From contig NZ_JTLD01000017.1 of assembly GCF_000798815.1 (NCBI RefSeq), forward strand, positions 1 to 64,000: 64,000 nt of DNA. Reading direction: 5' to 3'. The notes under the pieces were generated by a model. The model saw only the letters and a list, made by a program, of their open reading frames with translations. It was not told where the DNA came from and did not search any database. Source of the stretch: Alistipes sp. ZOR0009 (GTDB lineage: Bacteria > Bacteroidota > Bacteroidia > Bacteroidales > ZOR0009). The translations under genes and the position numbers were made by a program. Shown here in pieces: positions 45,297 through 55,009 of the stretch. The first letter of the stretch is position 1. Each line of letters begins with the position of its first letter.

Positions 45297-46415
45297 TTAT
45301 ATTAAATCGAAAATTTTTTTGCAAGTTTGATCCCAAGTGTATTCATTTTTGCAAATTTCAAAGTTTACCGCGCCACTTTCAAGTATTTTGCTTGGATTTG
45401 ATCTCCATTTTTTAAATACCTCCTCAATGCTATTTGAGTCATTGTATGATATGTAGTAAAAGTTTGATGATATTTTTTCTAAGTTTCCAATACCATCGAC
45501 ATTTGTTGCTAAAATAGCTTTCCCTAGACCTATGAATTCAAATAACTTAAGAGGAGAACCTAGTGGCATGTTTTCATCACCAGGTCTGCACAAAAATCCA
45601 ACGTGGCTATTTTTTATTATTTCAATACTTTCTGCATGGGAAACCCATCCCATAATTTTTATATTGTTAATAGAGTTATTTTTAATAAATAATTCTATAT
45701 TATGCTGTTGATCGCCATTTCCAACAACATAAAAATCAATATTATACTTTTTGAGCAGCGAATGAGATGCAACTATAAATTCATATACACCTTGCCATTT
45801 GGCAAGATGCCCAACAAAAACAAGTTTGATAGTATCATTCTTACATAAATTGGATTTAGAAGTATTTTGAATAATATTTTTATCTATACCATTAGGAATT
45901 ACAACTAATTTATTTCGATTTATATTGTATTTGTTAACGTAGTAGTCAGCAATTCCTTTTGAAACAGCAATATTTTTATCTGCGATTTTTGAATAAAATT
46001 TTTCTAAGTATCTAGAAATGTATTTTAGTAGTTTGATATTTGTTTCTAGTTCAGAAATTCCATTAATTTCTTTTATGACTTTAATGCGTAGAATTCGGGC
46101 TATAATAGGCTGCAATAAAGTTGTATAATGAGGTCTATAGTAGAGTATAGTTGTATTTTTATAATAAAATTTTTCTTTAAATAGTTGAAAAGATGCAAAC
46201 AATTCAAAAAGTAGTAAGTTTAAAATCCAAATTCCTGTATTTGGTCCAATTAAGATACGATTATTATCTTTATAAAAGGTATTAATATTATTATTGCCAG
46301 GAATAATAAGTTTAAGAAAAGGTTTTAGAACTTCTGAATTGTAAATACCTTGAACATGTGTATGAGGACCTCCGCCTCGTTTTGTATTAAATGCACATGA
46401 ATATAAAACTACCAT
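45297..46415 (-). CDS. Glycosyltransferase, GT4 family
   Basis: A 372-residue GT-B glycosyltransferase. The N-terminus has the GGGPHTHV acceptor/donor loop, the middle has NAVSKGIADYY-type text (NIAVSKGIADYYVNKY), and the C-terminal domain has FVGHLAKWQGVYEFIVAS followed by MPLGSPLKLFEFIGLGKAILAT. The reading could start at a TTG at 46430, but the ATG at 46415 is preferred; it overlaps the polymerase gene by 7 bp. Donor and linkage are not predictable. Base composition is strongly A/T-rich with many AAT/ATA codons, unlike the housekeeping genes. Confidence 0.85.
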   Translation of the reverse strand: MVVLYSCAFNTKRGGGPHTHVQGIYNSEVLKPFLKLIIPGNNNINTFYKDNNRILIGPNTGIWILNLLLFELFASFQLFKEKFYYKNTTILYYRPHYTTLLQPIIARILRIKVIKEINGISELETNIKLLKYISRYLEKFYSKIADKNIAVSKGIADYYVNKYNINRNKLVVIPNGIDKNIIQNTSKSNLCKNDTIKLVFVGHLAKWQGVYEFIVASHSLLKKYNIDFYVVGNGDQQHNIELFIKNNSINNIKIMGWVSHAESIEIIKNSHVGFLCRPGDENMPLGSPLKLFEFIGLGKAILATNVDGIGNLEKISSNFYYISYNDSNSIEEVFKKWRSNPSKILESGAVNFEICKNEYTWDQTCKKIFDLI

Positions 46416-47581
46416 AAAAGAATAAAGCAAAAATAGTAAACAAATGGAGAAAGAAGTAGCGGGTTTCCAAAACTACTTAGCATGATTATTAAAAAGCATA
46501 ATTTTCTAATTTTACTAAAATTATTAGCATATTTATTTTCATAAAACATAAAAAATATAGATATTGAAAATAGGAGAAATATTATTCCATATTGTGCAAA
46601 AAAATCGAACCAAAATGAATGACCTCCCACTAAATCATACTTTCTGTAGTCTTGTGGTCCAACCCCCATTATCGGATTTTTTTTAAATGTGTTTATGCTA
46701 TTTATTGTAAGCTTTCCTCTTTCTGTTTCATCCCCTTCAATTAGCCCTTTATTTGAGACGCCATTAGTCATTCGTTCAAATTTTTCGATCACATACATAA
46801 ATGTTTCATTTTTACTTATGCTATTAAAAGAAGTAACAGTAGCAATTGAGATAATTGTTATTATTGTTAGTATTTTTAGTCCATTTTTTTTAATGTTATA
46901 TGTTGCATAAATTAGCATTATAAGAAGTAGGTTGAGAAAAGCAGCAAAGTAGGTACTCATAAGAACAACAATCAAAATGACCACTACTGATGAAAATATA
47001 ATTAATTTTTTAAAAAGAGAATTTTCTCTGATTTTTATAAATTCGAGTATAAATGGCACTAAAACAGCTTGCAGCATATAATAAGAGTAGTTACAGATAC
47101 CAGATAACCTTGCAAATGTTATTTCCTCATCAGTTGCTTCTCCAGACGTAATTCGTCGGCTAATCCATACATTATCATCAAAAAGATTTGGGAGAGAAAT
47201 TATGCAGTTTGCTAGATTTATTATAATAAAAAACCAAGTTATATTTTTTTTTAAGTTTGGGGTTAGTTGTGATGTTATTCCTATAAAATACATTCCTATA
47301 AAACTGCAGAAAAAAAAGATATGGCCTAATTTGACATTTGTATCACTAAATATTATATTTATTAAAGCAATTATAAAAAATATAAGATATAAAAATATTG
47401 ATTTTGAATGTTTTTTTAAAATTATTAATAATGCATTAGGGTGCTTTATAGAGGTCAATAATGTTATAAAAACAATTATTGCTGCAACTATGTAGCCAAT
47501 GTAAGTTGATAGTAAAAAATAGGGTGTACAGCAAACAATAGCAAGTAGTAAGTGGGAAAATAAAATAACCCTATTAGTCAT
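46409..47581 (-). CDS. O-antigen/polysaccharide polymerase (Wzy-like)
   Basis: A 390-residue protein with about eleven hydrophobic helices and one large periplasmic loop (about residues 275-325). The loop carries the Wzy/WaaL-family pattern NPIMGVGPQDYRKY followed by GGHSFWFDFFAQYG. It would polymerise lipid-linked repeat units on the periplasmic side. As usual for Wzy, sequence is poorly conserved and very AT-rich, so the call rests on topology, the loop motif and position between glycosyltransferase and flippase genes. Overlaps both neighbouring genes by 7-8 bp. Confidence 0.8.
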   Translation of the reverse strand: MTNRVILFSHLLLAIVCCTPYFLLSTYIGYIVAAIIVFITLLTSIKHPNALLIILKKHSKSIFLYLIFFIIALINIIFSDTNVKLGHIFFFCSFIGMYFIGITSQLTPNLKKNITWFFIIINLANCIISLPNLFDDNVWISRRITSGEATDEEITFARLSGICNYSYYMLQAVLVPFILEFIKIRENSLFKKLIIFSSVVVILIVVLMSTYFAAFLNLLLIMLIYATYNIKKNGLKILTIITIISIATVTSFNSISKNETFMYVIEKFERMTNGVSNKGLIEGDETERGKLTINSINTFKKNPIMGVGPQDYRKYDLVGGHSFWFDFFAQYGIIFLLFSISIFFMFYENKYANNFSKIRKLCFLIIMLSSFGNPLLLSPFVYYFCFILLW

Positions 47582-48695
47582 TGTAGCAGTAAAGATTTTT
47601 CCAACTGTGAATACTTACATTCCAATGACAGAGCTCAAATACTGCTTTGTGGTTGATTTTTTGTTGTTCAGAAGATAGTGTACAACTACTCAAGGTGTGT
47701 TCCAGTTCATTTGAGAGTTTATCTAATGAGTTTATTTCGAAGTAGGTAGCACCCTTATCTTTTAATATATTGTAGTTTAACCAAGCACCTGTTATGACAG
47801 AGTTTCCACAGTATATATGTTCTGTCATAGTTGCGCTGAATTGATCTGTGTTTTGCAGTTGAATGAAAATGTCGGTAGCAATTGTGTATTTGCTGAATTC
47901 GATCATAGAGAGTAAGTTTGGTAGTATTAAGTAATTCAACTGTGTACATTGCAGAATGGAGGATATTTTACTTATTCGTTCAGTTGGTCCATAAGTTAGG
48001 GGGAATATAAAGATGTAGCGACTAATCACAGTACTATCAATTTTTTGAAGAGCATTTATTATTGCCTCATGGTTTTGGTTAGCACTTCTGTTGTATCCTA
48101 CCATAATAGTTTTTTTATCTAACGGAATTTCGAGTAATTTTTTGTAATTATTTTTATCTCCTTTTTTAAGGAGTGTATCTATATTGTCTATATTTCTTAA
48201 ACCAAATCTTGTAATTCTAATTTTATGACTATTAAGCCCTTTTTCTACAAGAACATTTTTTAAATTATCATTGGTAATTGACACAATATCAACTTTTTTC
48301 CAAAATAATATTTTGAGATATATCTCAATTTTTTTAGCATGGTAAAAATCACTACCCCAAATGGTACTTACTATTTTAATCTTATATAGTCGGCAGAAGG
48401 GTATAAGAAAGATATAAAAACTGTATGTAAAATGGAAGTGAATAATATTATATTTTCTTCCTTTTAAAATAATAAGTAGCAGTATATATATATAGTAAGT
48501 AAAAAAGGGATGGATTATTTTTTTTATCCATTTAGGAAAGTAAGTAGATATATTATAGGATCTACTTATGCTATTGTAACTTTTTTCTACCGATGTGTAG
48601 GAGCAGTAGTCTATATTAATATTATTAAATTCTTTATTAGAATATAAGTCCTTTAATAATATATGATTACAATCACCTATTACTAAAACATTCAT
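47574..48695 (-). CDS. Glycosyltransferase, probably GT4 family
   Basis: A 373-residue protein. The N-terminal half has the GT-B-like ILKGRKYNIIHFHFTYSFY and STIWGSDFYHAKK stretches; the second half has IMVGYNRSANQNHEAIINAL and a late QLQNTDQFSATMTEHIYCGN motif. It is most similar in style to glycosyltransferases of the TDP-Fuc4NAc/4-epimerase-associated group, but this is a weak impression. It likely adds one sugar of the repeat unit. Very AT-rich. Overlaps wzy by 8 bp and begins 2 bp after the flippase stop. Confidence 0.7.
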   Translation of the reverse strand: MNVLVIGDCNHILLKDLYSNKEFNNINIDYCSYTSVEKSYNSISRSYNISTYFPKWIKKIIHPFFTYYIYILLLIILKGRKYNIIHFHFTYSFYIFLIPFCRLYKIKIVSTIWGSDFYHAKKIEIYLKILFWKKVDIVSITNDNLKNVLVEKGLNSHKIRITRFGLRNIDNIDTLLKKGDKNNYKKLLEIPLDKKTIMVGYNRSANQNHEAIINALQKIDSTVISRYIFIFPLTYGPTERISKISSILQCTQLNYLILPNLLSMIEFSKYTIATDIFIQLQNTDQFSATMTEHIYCGNSVITGAWLNYNILKDKGATYFEINSLDKLSNELEHTLSSCTLSSEQQKINHKAVFELCHWNVSIHSWKNLYCYND

Positions 48696-48697
48696 CT

Positions 48698-49951
48698 TTA
48701 TTTTATTTTTTTTAGTAGATAAAAACTACTAATTATACCACTAGACCAAACTATGATACTGCTTGAAATTGCCGCACCTTTAATTCCATAATAATAGGTA
48801 AATAATACGCTAGATATAATATTTATAATTAAAAATATATAACTCATATTTGCATTAAATCTTGCGAATCCAATGGCGCTTAGTATATTACCAGCTGGTA
48901 TTCGAAGTAAAAAAGAACCAATCATTCCAACAGTATATATGTTTAGTATTGCTACAGAATTATTGTATATAGAGCCAAATAGTAGTTGAATAATATCGTT
49001 GCTAAAAATGAATATCAGTAAACCCAGAACTAGGGATATTGGTACAAAAATTGTTAGATATCGTTTTATATATAATCTAGTAAATCCTTTTTTATTTCCA
49101 TTTTCGCTTATATGTACAAAATCTGCTAAAAAATAAGTAGATGGTATAAAAAGTAAATTAGTAGGAATTAATGTTCCTATAGTATATATTGCTATTAATG
49201 CTGTGTTTTTAACAAAATATCCTACAATAATTATATCTATTACAAGACTAAGTTGGTTAGCAACACTTCCAAAACTAAGATGTCTTCCAAATTTTTCTAA
49301 TTCTTTTGTTGTACTAGTTTCTATTGTCTTATTTGGTATTCTTCTTATTATTGATGGATCAAATAGCAATAAGGTGATTAATGGTGCAATTACAATTCCT
49401 ATAATGTATCCAATTCCATTCCAAATATATCCGCATAAAAGTGATAGTATTAAACTTACAATACTAAAAATTACAAGCAGTTTTGCATATCTTTGGTTAT
49501 TATTGGAAACGCGTATATATGACGAATATACTTCGAAAAAAAAGTACGTTATTATGTAAAAAGCATAAGCTAAAAAGTAATATAAACTTGATTTAACTTC
49601 CGAAGAAAAAAATACACTTAATATTGCAAATGTTATAGTTATAAATATAGAAAATTTGAAACCCTTTTTAATTGAAAAAAGATATAGCTTCTTTTTATAG
49701 TGTCCATTTTTTTTGTAACTACCATATCTTAAAAGTGCTTGTCCAATACCTAAGCCTACTAATGGCATAAATACTAATATATGGCTTCGCACAAAGTTAA
49801 TGATGCCGACAACGTTTTGATCTAAAATTCTTACAATTAGGATGGAACCAATAAACGCAAATATTTTAGACAAAAGTGTTGATAGGAATACAGAAAAACC
49901 TCCTCTTTTTATAAAATTATTAGAGAGTAACCTTTTTAATAAGATACTCAT
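48698..49951 (-). CDS. Oligosaccharide flippase (Wzx-like, MOP superfamily)
   Basis: A 417-residue membrane protein with about twelve hydrophobic helices; the N-terminus GGFSVFLSTLLSKIFAFIGSILIVRIL is typical of polysaccharide-biosynthesis flippases. It would move undecaprenyl-linked repeat units across the inner membrane. Slightly shorter than the usual 470-500 residues. Strongly AT-rich, like its downstream neighbours. Its position directly after the WecB gene (gap 1 bp) and before wzy supports the role. Confidence 0.85.
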   Translation of the reverse strand: MSILLKRLLSNNFIKRGGFSVFLSTLLSKIFAFIGSILIVRILDQNVVGIINFVRSHILVFMPLVGLGIGQALLRYGSYKKNGHYKKKLYLFSIKKGFKFSIFITITFAILSVFFSSEVKSSLYYFLAYAFYIITYFFFEVYSSYIRVSNNNQRYAKLLVIFSIVSLILSLLCGYIWNGIGYIIGIVIAPLITLLLFDPSIIRRIPNKTIETSTTKELEKFGRHLSFGSVANQLSLVIDIIIVGYFVKNTALIAIYTIGTLIPTNLLFIPSTYFLADFVHISENGNKKGFTRLYIKRYLTIFVPISLVLGLLIFIFSNDIIQLLFGSIYNNSVAILNIYTVGMIGSFLLRIPAGNILSAIGFARFNANMSYIFLIINIISSVLFTYYYGIKGAAISSSIIVWSSGIISSFYLLKKIK

Positions 49952-49952
49952 T

Positions 49953-51131
49953 TTAATTATTAAAATGTTTATTTATAATTGTTTGTACTATTATAGTGGA
50001 TGCATCTCCATTACCAAATGGATTTTTTTTACCACTCATACTCGTGTATAGTTCTTTGTAATTTAGCAACTCCGATGTTTCTTTAATAATTGAATTGGTA
50101 CAGGAGCCAACTAGTTTTACTACGCCGGCTTCGAGTGCTTCTGGTCTTTCGGTGGTGTCACGCATCACTAAAACGGGTTTGCCTAAACCAGGAGCTTCTT
50201 CTTGAATACCACCACTATCTGTTAATATTAAGTAGGATAAGTTCATGAGATACACGAAGGGTAAGTATTCAAGCGGATCTATAAAAAAGATGTTTGAATA
50301 TTCATGTTGTTTTTCTCCAAATATTTCGGCAATTGGTTTTCTTACGTTTGGATTTAGGTGCATCGGGTAAACAAAATCTACTTTTGGGAATATTTCTGCT
50401 AATTTTTTTATAGCTTCACATATACTCAAAAATCCTGTTCCAAAATTTTCTCTTCTATGACCAGTAATGAGTACCATTTTGCGATTTCCGTTAATCCATT
50501 TGGTAAATTTTGATTCGTTTATTCCTGACTTAATCAGTTGTAATTCAATATTTTTTTCTAGGGAACTATTTCTATTAATTTTATCAAGAACATATATAAG
50601 AGCATCAATAACTGTATTTCCAGTTACAGATATTTTTGAAGGGTCTATCCCTTCGTTTATAAGATTTTGCTTGGATTTTTCGGTTGGGGCAAAGTGGAAA
50701 GTTGCTATTCTACTAGTTATTTGTCGGTTAACCTCTTCCGGCCAAGGGCTATAGATGTTGTGAGTCCTTAGACCTGCTTCTATATGACCAACAGGTATTT
50801 GCTGGTAGAATGCCGCAAGTGCAGCAGCGGTAGAAGAGGAGGTGTCTCCGTGTACTAGAACTAGATTTGGTTTAGCATCATTTAAAACATCTCGCATTCC
50901 AGTAAGCACTAGGCTTGTAACATCATACAAATCTTGCCCTTGCTTCATTATATTTAAGTCGTAATCGGGCTTGATTTCGAATAGGTTAAGAACCTGATCG
51001 AGCATTTCTCGGTGTTGCCCTGTTACGCAAACTATGGTTTTTAATTCACTGCTTTTTTGTAGTTCCTTAATAAGCGGAGCCATTTTTATTGCTTCGGGTC
51101 TAGTTCCGAAAACAAGCATAACTTTTTTCAT
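49953..51131 (-). CDS. wecB: UDP-GlcNAc 2-epimerase
   Basis: A 392-residue non-hydrolysing epimerase with the N-terminal VFGTRPEAIKMAPLI, the GHIEAGLRT block, GHRRENFG and LTDSGGIQEEAPGLGKPVL motifs of the WecB family. It interconverts UDP-GlcNAc and UDP-ManNAc. The next gene upstream encodes the matching dehydrogenase, so the pair makes UDP-ManNAcA. The ATG at 51131 was chosen; a start at 51164 would overlap wecC. Gaps are 1 bp to the flippase and 4 bp to wecC. Confidence 0.94.
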   Translation of the reverse strand: MKKVMLVFGTRPEAIKMAPLIKELQKSSELKTIVCVTGQHREMLDQVLNLFEIKPDYDLNIMKQGQDLYDVTSLVLTGMRDVLNDAKPNLVLVHGDTSSSTAAALAAFYQQIPVGHIEAGLRTHNIYSPWPEEVNRQITSRIATFHFAPTEKSKQNLINEGIDPSKISVTGNTVIDALIYVLDKINRNSSLEKNIELQLIKSGINESKFTKWINGNRKMVLITGHRRENFGTGFLSICEAIKKLAEIFPKVDFVYPMHLNPNVRKPIAEIFGEKQHEYSNIFFIDPLEYLPFVYLMNLSYLILTDSGGIQEEAPGLGKPVLVMRDTTERPEALEAGVVKLVGSCTNSIIKETSELLNYKELYTSMSGKKNPFGNGDASTIIVQTIINKHFNN

Positions 51132-51135
51132 TACA

Positions 51136-52341
51136 TTAGTTGTTAAAAACTCCACAGAAATCAATAATTAAGGTGTCTGCTTTAGGTTTAAGAGTTTTGA
51201 ATTGGTTGTGAGCAACAAGAAATACAACTATATCTGCTGTTTCGTAAGCTGTCTGATAGTTAGTTAGTTTGAACACCTTGTGTTCTTTCACGTTAGGTTC
51301 TACAATCATAATTTCGTCATTGTTGAACCTTTGCATTATTTTTTGAGCAATATACTTTGCAGGACTTTCTCTAAGATCGTCGATATTGGGTTTAAACGCA
51401 AGTCCCATTATAGCGACTTTAGGTTCTCTACCATGCTGCAGTTTATATTCTAGCATAGAAGAGCATACTTTTTCTGCACACCAAAATGCTTTATAGTTGT
51501 TTATTTCTCTAGCAGTACTTATCAGCCTAGATTCCAATGGATAATCAGACGTAATAAAGTATGGGTCAACAGCAATGCAATGTCCACCAACACCAGATCC
51601 TGGTTGCAATATATTTACTCGTGGGTGCTTATTTGCCAACTTTATCAGCTCCCAAACGTCTATGCCAGCCTTGCTACAGATAAGTGATAATTCGTTGGCA
51701 AAGGCAATTTGTACATCCCTGGATGAATTTTCCGTTAGTTTGCACATTTCGGCTGTTTTGGCGTTAGTTTTATGTAGGTTCCCTTCTACAAACTTTGCAT
51801 AAAATTCAACAGCCTTATTAGTAGATTCTTCATTGATACCACCAATAACACGATCGTTATTAACTAGTTCATGCAGGATATTGCCAGGAAGAACACGCTC
51901 GGGACAGTAGGCTATGAATAGTTTATCATTAAGTTCAGGGCGTTCGCTAAATATTAAATTAGCCACCTTTTCGGTTGTTCCGACTGGTGATGTTGATTCT
52001 ATGATGAAGAGGTTTCCTTCCTTTAATAAAGGTAAAACAGATCTTGTGGCTGCTTCTATAAAGGATGTATCGGGTTCATGGTTTCCCTTAAAAGGAGTAG
52101 GGACTACTACCACAAAAGTATCGCTCTCTTCTGGTTTTGTGGAGGCTCTAAGGAATCCATTTTTTACGACATCTTTAACCAATAGGTCTAAATCTGGCTC
52201 TATAATGTGGATTAGTCCTTTGTTAATAGTTTGAACAACGTCTGGGTTTATGTCTACGCCAACAACGTGATGTCCCTTGCCTGCAAGAGTTGCAGCAGTT
52301 GGTAGCCCTATATACCCAAGGCCTAAGAATAACGATTTCAT
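51136..52341 (-). CDS. wecC: UDP-N-acetyl-D-mannosamine dehydrogenase
   Basis: A 401-residue member of the UDP-glucose/GDP-mannose dehydrogenase family. The NAD-binding GLGYIGLPTAATLA is at residues 7-20, and the catalytic cysteine is in GVGGHCIAVDP near residue 253. The central helical and C-terminal UDP-binding domains are complete. It oxidises UDP-ManNAc to UDP-ManNAcA with two NAD+. The pairing with wecB identifies the substrate better than the sequence alone. Confidence 0.92.
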   Translation of the reverse strand: MKSLFLGLGYIGLPTAATLAGKGHHVVGVDINPDVVQTINKGLIHIIEPDLDLLVKDVVKNGFLRASTKPEESDTFVVVVPTPFKGNHEPDTSFIEAATRSVLPLLKEGNLFIIESTSPVGTTEKVANLIFSERPELNDKLFIAYCPERVLPGNILHELVNNDRVIGGINEESTNKAVEFYAKFVEGNLHKTNAKTAEMCKLTENSSRDVQIAFANELSLICSKAGIDVWELIKLANKHPRVNILQPGSGVGGHCIAVDPYFITSDYPLESRLISTAREINNYKAFWCAEKVCSSMLEYKLQHGREPKVAIMGLAFKPNIDDLRESPAKYIAQKIMQRFNNDEIMIVEPNVKEHKVFKLTNYQTAYETADIVVFLVAHNQFKTLKPKADTLIIDFCGVFNN

Positions 52342-52398
52342 TTGTAAACTGTAAAAGTGTTCGATAATAGGATAGAGATTAAGAAGTAGTAAATAAAA

Positions 52399-53931
52399 TT
52401 ACAATCTCTTACCTGTGCCCATGTCTAAGTTTTTTATGGTTGATTGGCTGGTTAATGCACTAATTTTAAAATCATTACTTGAAATAGGAATACGAGCAGG
52501 TGTTAAAGGAAAGTTCAAGGTGGTTTTGAAACCGGATCCTGAGTTTACAATCAAAACAGAGCGTAAATCGTACGTCCATAAATCTATAGTTGAGTACAGT
52601 TCTGGTTGTGTTACTAAATTATAGGGTGTAACAATCTTAACTGTAGGCCTTATCATATAGCCATATCCTTTGTCAGTAACAATGAGTTGTGTTAGTTGGT
52701 TTTTTTCCAATACAGGGGTAATTTGTGCAGTTCTTTTAGATGTAACTAGCGCAGCTTTGATATAAGAAGTGGTTGTACTGTAGCCTTTCCCTTTGTTGAT
52801 AATCGTTACGCCCTCTACTTCTCCTGTTGTAGCGTTCCAAACCGCATCTAAAATGGCACCTTCGCCAGTATTTCTAATGTTTACAAATGGCTTGTGCGTA
52901 TATTTTCCTTTTTTTGTCACGTTAATGGAGGTAACTCCTCCTTCAGCATCGGTTTCAAAGCTAAAGGAAGCCTCACTTAAAATGTAACCAACTAGCGCTG
53001 TAGGCTCATCAACTTTCACATATATAGGTTTAACGTCGGGTATTGGACTAGGCTCTGTATTGCTACTAAATATAATGGGTACCGTATATTCTCCAGGTTT
53101 AAAAGAACCGTCAACGGGGTCGTTTTCCAAATATAACTTTTGGTTAGTTTGGTAGTCGGCAACGCTTAGCTTAATGGGTAACCCATTAAGCGCTGCTGGT
53201 ACTTGCAGCGTATAGTTTCCTTGCGCATCTGTTTGAGTCGATATTGTTGCATCTTGGAAAGCAAATTTTATTATTCTACCGGCATTGGAGTTGGTTGTTC
53301 CCTGTGTTGGGGTGATATATCTGCTTACGAAATCAGGGTCATCTACATCCACTTTGGCGGTAACTGTAACGTTTGGTGCAGGTTCTGGAACTGTGTTGGT
53401 GAGATCTAGTTCGGCTGTAACTTTTCCGGTGATGGTGGCTGCTCCTGGTGCCGCTATTGGGAACATGGGTACCATCGTGCTAGCATATCTAACGGTATTC
53501 ACCATTTGTCCTTGGGATAGGTTTATTAGGTTGTCTGCCGGTGTTAAATCAGCAACGTAGTCAACCTCAGCATGATCTTTTAACTTTACATTTACTGCGG
53601 CGGTTCCTATTCTCATATCAGGGAAGATGGCAAAACCATTGGCATCGGTAATGGCGGTGTATACCTTGTTGTTTTGGTATATGGTTACATTAGCATTTTC
53701 TATGCTCATCTTCGATTTTAGTATAGATGAGTTAGCTGTAGAAACAATTTTAACGGTATACTTGATTACTCCTCCTCTTTTAAGTAGAGAATCAGCAGTT
53801 GCTAGCTGATTTTTTAAAATTTCTTCTTCTGTAGTATCTTTATTGCAAGATGCTAGTCCAAATCCAACGCTGAGTAAGGTAACGATAACAAAGATTATTC
53901 TATTCATAAACAGCTTTTTGATGGTTTTCAT
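52399..53931 (-). CDS. Lipoprotein with carboxypeptidase-regulatory-like domains
   Basis: A 510-residue lipoprotein. The lipobox GLASC places the lipidated cysteine at residue 29 if the ATG at 53931 is used, or 21 if the ATG at 53907 is used; both are possible. Several Ig-like or carboxypeptidase regulatory-type repeats follow (for example AVYTAITDANGFAIFPDMRI-like text and the later QTDAQGNYTLQVPAALNG). No enzyme motif is visible. It is the first gene after the long leader and is followed by wecC with a 57-bp gap. A surface role in attaching or displaying the polysaccharide is a guess. Confidence 0.65.
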   Translation of the reverse strand: MKTIKKLFMNRIIFVIVTLLSVGFGLASCNKDTTEEEILKNQLATADSLLKRGGVIKYTVKIVSTANSSILKSKMSIENANVTIYQNNKVYTAITDANGFAIFPDMRIGTAAVNVKLKDHAEVDYVADLTPADNLINLSQGQMVNTVRYASTMVPMFPIAAPGAATITGKVTAELDLTNTVPEPAPNVTVTAKVDVDDPDFVSRYITPTQGTTNSNAGRIIKFAFQDATISTQTDAQGNYTLQVPAALNGLPIKLSVADYQTNQKLYLENDPVDGSFKPGEYTVPIIFSSNTEPSPIPDVKPIYVKVDEPTALVGYILSEASFSFETDAEGGVTSINVTKKGKYTHKPFVNIRNTGEGAILDAVWNATTGEVEGVTIINKGKGYSTTTSYIKAALVTSKRTAQITPVLEKNQLTQLIVTDKGYGYMIRPTVKIVTPYNLVTQPELYSTIDLWTYDLRSVLIVNSGSGFKTTLNFPLTPARIPISSNDFKISALTSQSTIKNLDMGTGKRL

Positions 53932-54220
53932 GGTAGTTAAAAGCTTTTTTGGGTAATAAGCTACTAAAATATAAAATTAACACACAGTATTAAAATAAAT
54001 TTAGTGATTGTACTTGTTGGCACTCTTTTTTGATTTTTTCAAACAGCGATTATGCGTTTTATATTTTTTTGTAGGTATAATTGAGGATAATTGTTAGACC
54101 TGTTTTATCAGGTATGCTTTATTGCTTGCAACACTAAATTTATAAAATTTAACAAAAGCAAAGCCACATCAATCACAAGTATTCCATTTTAAATGGTTGA
54201 TTGATAGTGTTTAGTATTAA

Positions 54221-54276
54221 AAATATAAAAGGGGGATTTTTCGCAACAGCCAGATGCGGTCTAAAATGTCCCTTCC
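54221..54276 (-). terminator. Terminator-like hairpin in the operon leader
   Basis: On the minus strand an outer AAGGG/CCCTT stem with a small bulge encloses CGCA/TGCG and is followed by TTTTATATTTTT. It starts about 8 bases after the promoter -7 element. A candidate attenuator for UpxY action. Confidence 0.35.
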
Positions 54277-54283
54277 AACCGTG

Positions 54284-54313
54284 CAAAAGTAAAGGTCTAT
54301 TTTTAAATTACAA
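54284..54313 (-). promoter_or_regulatory. Promoter of the minus-strand polysaccharide operon
   Basis: TACTTTTG (complement of 54284-54291) with a TTG (complement of 54311-54313) 19 bp upstream is a near-ideal Bacteroidetes promoter. It is inside the upxY-lipoprotein gap and faces the operon. Confidence 0.7.
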
Positions 54314-54463
54314 GTTGGTTTAGCTTAATAACTTGATTATAAGTGTTAAAATTAACTTGTTAGGTTTAATGTGGTATTATTTTTTGCTTTAAATTTGCTG
54401 TAAAATGCTGTAAGTAGTATTGAGGGGGCCTTTTTTCTAAATTTATTTGTATGGCTATAGTAT

Positions 54464-54979
54464 TTAGTCCACAACTTTGGCTTGTGTTTTGAAAACTTCT
54501 GCTTTTACTACCCACCCAAACTGCTCTATTTTAAGCTGAAGCTTGTCTTTACCGAGTTTGGTAACCACTCCTCTTCTACCCTTTAGCACACCGTCCTTTA
54601 TTTCAACGGTTTGGTTTTCTTCAAAGGAGAATTGATAGCCTTCAGTTTTAGAAAGGAACTTCTTTATATTATCTATTTCCTTATCAGACACCTCTGCAAA
54701 CTTCCCTTCTATATAAAGATATCTGATAAGTCCTGGTGTATTACGTAGTGATTCGTAGATTTCGTGGGAGTTGGCTTTTACAAATATGTACGAAGTAAAA
54801 AGAGGTATTTCTACGATTTTTATTCGATCGCTCCACCTACGAGAAGCCTTGGCAAGGGGTAAAAACACTGTATAACCTTGCTTTAGCAGCTTCTCATAAA
54901 CCTGTTTTTCTGCTCTTGGGGTGGTGTAGCCAACAAGCCAGCGCTTTGTTAGATCTTTTTGGTCGCTATTTGGTGTCAA
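54464..54979 (-). CDS. upxY: UpxY-family transcription antiterminator (NusG paralogue)
   Basis: A 171-residue NusG/RfaH-like protein: the N-terminal NGN domain (RWLVGYTTPRAEKQVYEKLLKQG onward, residues 13-115) and a C-terminal KOW domain (GVLKGRRGVVTKLGKDKLQL). Paralogues of this kind head capsule operons in Bacteroidales and bind RNA polymerase early to pass leader terminators of their own locus. No UpxZ-type inhibitor gene is present. The start is a TTG at 54979; no ATG is available at that end. Confidence 0.87.
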   Translation of the reverse strand: MTPNSDQKDLTKRWLVGYTTPRAEKQVYEKLLKQGYTVFLPLAKASRRWSDRIKIVEIPLFTSYIFVKANSHEIYESLRNTPGLIRYLYIEGKFAEVSDKEIDNIKKFLSKTEGYQFSFEENQTVEIKDGVLKGRRGVVTKLGKDKLQLKIEQFGWVVKAEVFKTQAKVVD

Positions 54980-55001
54980 TACTCTGTTTTTAGTGATGGG
55001 A

Positions 55002-55009
55002 CAAAATTA
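55002..55009 (-). promoter_or_regulatory. -7 element, upxY
   Basis: TAATTTTG on the minus strand, 22 bp upstream of the TTG start at 54979. No clear -33 element. Confidence 0.4.

Larger units (their letters stand above)
53932..54463. other. Long leader between upxY and the polysaccharide operon
   Basis: No gene seen in 532 bases. The minus-strand promoter-like element lies at 54284-54313, so about 350 nt of transcribed leader would precede the first operon gene. A terminator-like hairpin lies early in that leader (54221-54276). The rest is AT-rich with no further structure I can support. Confidence 0.5.
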
